Positions 61,302 to 64,000 of a stretch of DNA of 64,000 nucleotides are shown here, piece by piece. The position numbers and the translations under genes are program-made. Position 1 is the first letter of the stretch. The number at the start of each line of letters is the position of its first letter. A model generated the notes under the pieces. That model searched no databases and was not told the origin of the DNA. It saw nothing but the letters and a program-made list of their open reading frames with translations. Source of the stretch: Clostridiales bacterium (GTDB lineage Bacteria > Bacillota > Clostridia > Oscillospirales > Ruminococcaceae). Where the stretch lies: positions 124,001 through 188,000 of the forward strand of contig QAMM01000002.1 of NCBI GenBank assembly GCA_003150405.1, read 5' to 3'.

Positions 61302-62054
61302 TTACTGGTTTATCCAGTAGATTTGTGCCGAAAGCTCTCGCTCCGCCGCCCGCAGCTTATCCCGCAGTTCAGATACATTCGGCAGAAGGGATTCCATCAG
61401 CCGCCAAAACCGCACCGAATGGTTGTGCTCAACGGTATGGCATAATTCATGCAGAAGGACATAATCAACACAATCTACCGGCAGGAACATCAAATAACAG
61501 GACAGGCGAATGTCATTTCGTCCGGTGCAGCTTCCCCAACGGGTCGCAGCATGGCCAACCTTTGCCGACCGGTACCGCAGCCCCGTGCGATCCGAAAGCT
61601 GCCGCAGCCGGTTGGGCAGGTACCGTTCTGCCTCGTCCCGGACATACACCTTGAAACATTGGCGGCGCTGCCCTTCCTCCTCCGGCAGGATGCACCGGTT
61701 CTCCGCAAAGGAAACTACATTGGCATTGCCAAACTCTACCCGGTAGGGCACGCCTTTCCAATACACCGTTTGCCCTTCTCCGGCGTGGTAGCTTTCCCGC
61801 AGCTCCTGCTTTAAGCGCACCGTTTCCAGATGTGTGAGAATCCAGTGCTGTTTTGCACGAACAAACGCTGCAATGTCCCAGGCGGGCATCCGCAGAGGTG
61901 CACGCACCTCGACTACCCCATCCGGCAGGATGTAGATTGCTGCCGTCCGGCGCTTGGAACGTACCAGGCGGCAGGGAATCTGCTCCGGGATAACATCACA
62001 GAAAAGCCCCACATCGTGGGGCTCTTTCTCCTGTAAAGGTTGTTTGCTTTTCAT
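61302..62054 (-). CDS. YgjP-like zinc metallopeptidase-fold protein
   Basis: A 250-residue protein of the YgjP/DUF45 (M48-like) group. The zinc motif HELCHTVEHNHSVRFW holds the two histidines and glutamate of HExxH and a further His after it, near residues 204-220. Upstream are RYRSAKVGHAATRWGSCTGRNDIRLS (RWGSC signature, positions about 165-190). Family members are annotated as putative peptidases or as UTP diphosphatase; the true reaction is not secure. It is 11 bp after the GH51 copy 2 and may be cotranscribed. Confidence 0.85.
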   Translation of the reverse strand: MKSKQPLQEKEPHDVGLFCDVIPEQIPCRLVRSKRRTAAIYILPDGVVEVRAPLRMPAWDIAAFVRAKQHWILTHLETVRLKQELRESYHAGEGQTVYWKGVPYRVEFGNANVVSFAENRCILPEEEGQRRQCFKVYVRDEAERYLPNRLRQLSDRTGLRYRSAKVGHAATRWGSCTGRNDIRLSCYLMFLPVDCVDYVLLHELCHTVEHNHSVRFWRLMESLLPNVSELRDKLRAAERELSAQIYWINQ

Positions 62055-62065
62055 GCAGACACGCC

Positions 62066-63873
<1,808 letters not shown>

Positions 63874-64000
63874 TCATTGCTGTGCTAAGAATCGGGTAAT
63901 TTCCTCTTCCTCCGGAATTGCCGGAATGCCGCCGTACTGGGTGGCGCAGAGCGAGCCCGCCGTGCAGGCGAACCGCATCAGCTCCGGAAGCCCATCCGGG
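63874..64000 (-). CDS. PfkB-family sugar kinase, C-terminal end only (cut by window edge)
   Basis: The minus strand is open from the right edge to TGA at 63874 and reads PDGLPELMRFACTAGSLCAT, then QYGGIPAIPEEEEITRFLAQ. The pattern, small hydrophobic residues in the FA-x-TAGSLCAT helix then GAIPAxP and a final helix, is the usual end of ribokinase/fructokinase proteins. Next to two arabinofuranosidase genes, it may phosphorylate a released sugar. Only about 41 residues are visible, so the sugar is unknown. Confidence 0.72.
   Translation of the reverse strand, partial: PDGLPELMRFACTAGSLCATQYGGIPAIPEEEEITRFLAQQ

Overview
The window looks like chromosome of a GC-rich, spore-forming, anaerobic Firmicute, most likely class Clostridia and close to Oscillospiraceae/Ruminococcaceae. 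The support is indirect: a spoIID homologue, a coenzyme-B12-type ribonucleotide reductase (nrdJ), acetate kinase, two T-box leaders, strong purine-rich ribosome binding sites, and the dnaB-rplI-gdpP-rnjA order. Three glycosidases that act on plant or mucosal glycans (two GH51 arabinofuranosidases and one GH42 beta-galactosidase) suggest a gut or plant-biomass niche. I saw no rRNA, tRNA, CRISPR array, prophage or insertion sequence. Gene density and base composition are even, so this is mostly core genome.

Layout. 0-8 kb (minus): end-truncated dnaB, rplI, gdpP (c-di-AMP phosphodiesterase) and rnjA (RNase J, with a long leader that carries a terminator-like hairpin), then a sugar nucleotidyltransferase fused to a phosphomannomutase-like domain that has lost its catalytic motifs. 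8-11 kb (plus): nadB-nadC, then a small membrane-protein gene interrupted by a frameshift in a run of six A. 11-13.3 kb (minus): a TPR protein and three coupled genes of unknown function. 13.3-15.3 kb (plus): a phosphoesterase, a possible small broken gene, pyrE and a lipoprotein. 15.6-18 kb (minus): cysE-cysS behind a T-box leader. 18-28 kb (minus): ten closely packed genes transcribed as VanZ-like, lipoprotein, response regulator, histidine kinase, YqhQ-like, prmC, recA, recX, rimO, pgsA.

28-34 kb (plus): glpK, a DUF1015 protein, and thrS behind a second T-box. 34-38 kb (minus): a divergent LCP-like protein, a Nudix hydrolase, and nrdJ with NrdR-box-like sites over its promoter. 38-43 kb: a VanY-type carboxypeptidase, GH51 enzyme 1, a nucleotidyltransferase and a beta-lactamase-like serine hydrolase. 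43-50 kb (minus): a heterodimeric ABC exporter, an AbrB-family membrane protein with an unusual linker, and spoIID. 50-53 kb (plus): citrate synthase, a coupled membrane protein and NAD(P)H-hydrate epimerase. 53-56 kb: tmcAL and ackA, divergent. 56-64 kb (minus): GH42, a DUF6125-like protein, mgsA, trmB, an HD hydrolase, a YgjP-like metallopeptidase, GH51 enzyme 2 and the 3' end of a PfkB-type sugar kinase.

How it fits together: amino-acid supply is sensed by uncharged tRNA (cys and thr T-boxes), deoxynucleotide supply probably by NrdR, and carbon enters through the glycosidases, the sugar kinase, glycerol kinase, methylglyoxal synthase and acetate kinase. No clearly new defence or mobile system is present. 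The best candidates for undescribed biology are the three-gene cluster at 12.0-13.3 kb, the pseudoenzyme fusion at 5.7-8.0 kb, the rnjA leader, the frameshifted gene at 10.7 kb and the structured GH42 leader. All calls are from reading the sequence; no database search was made.
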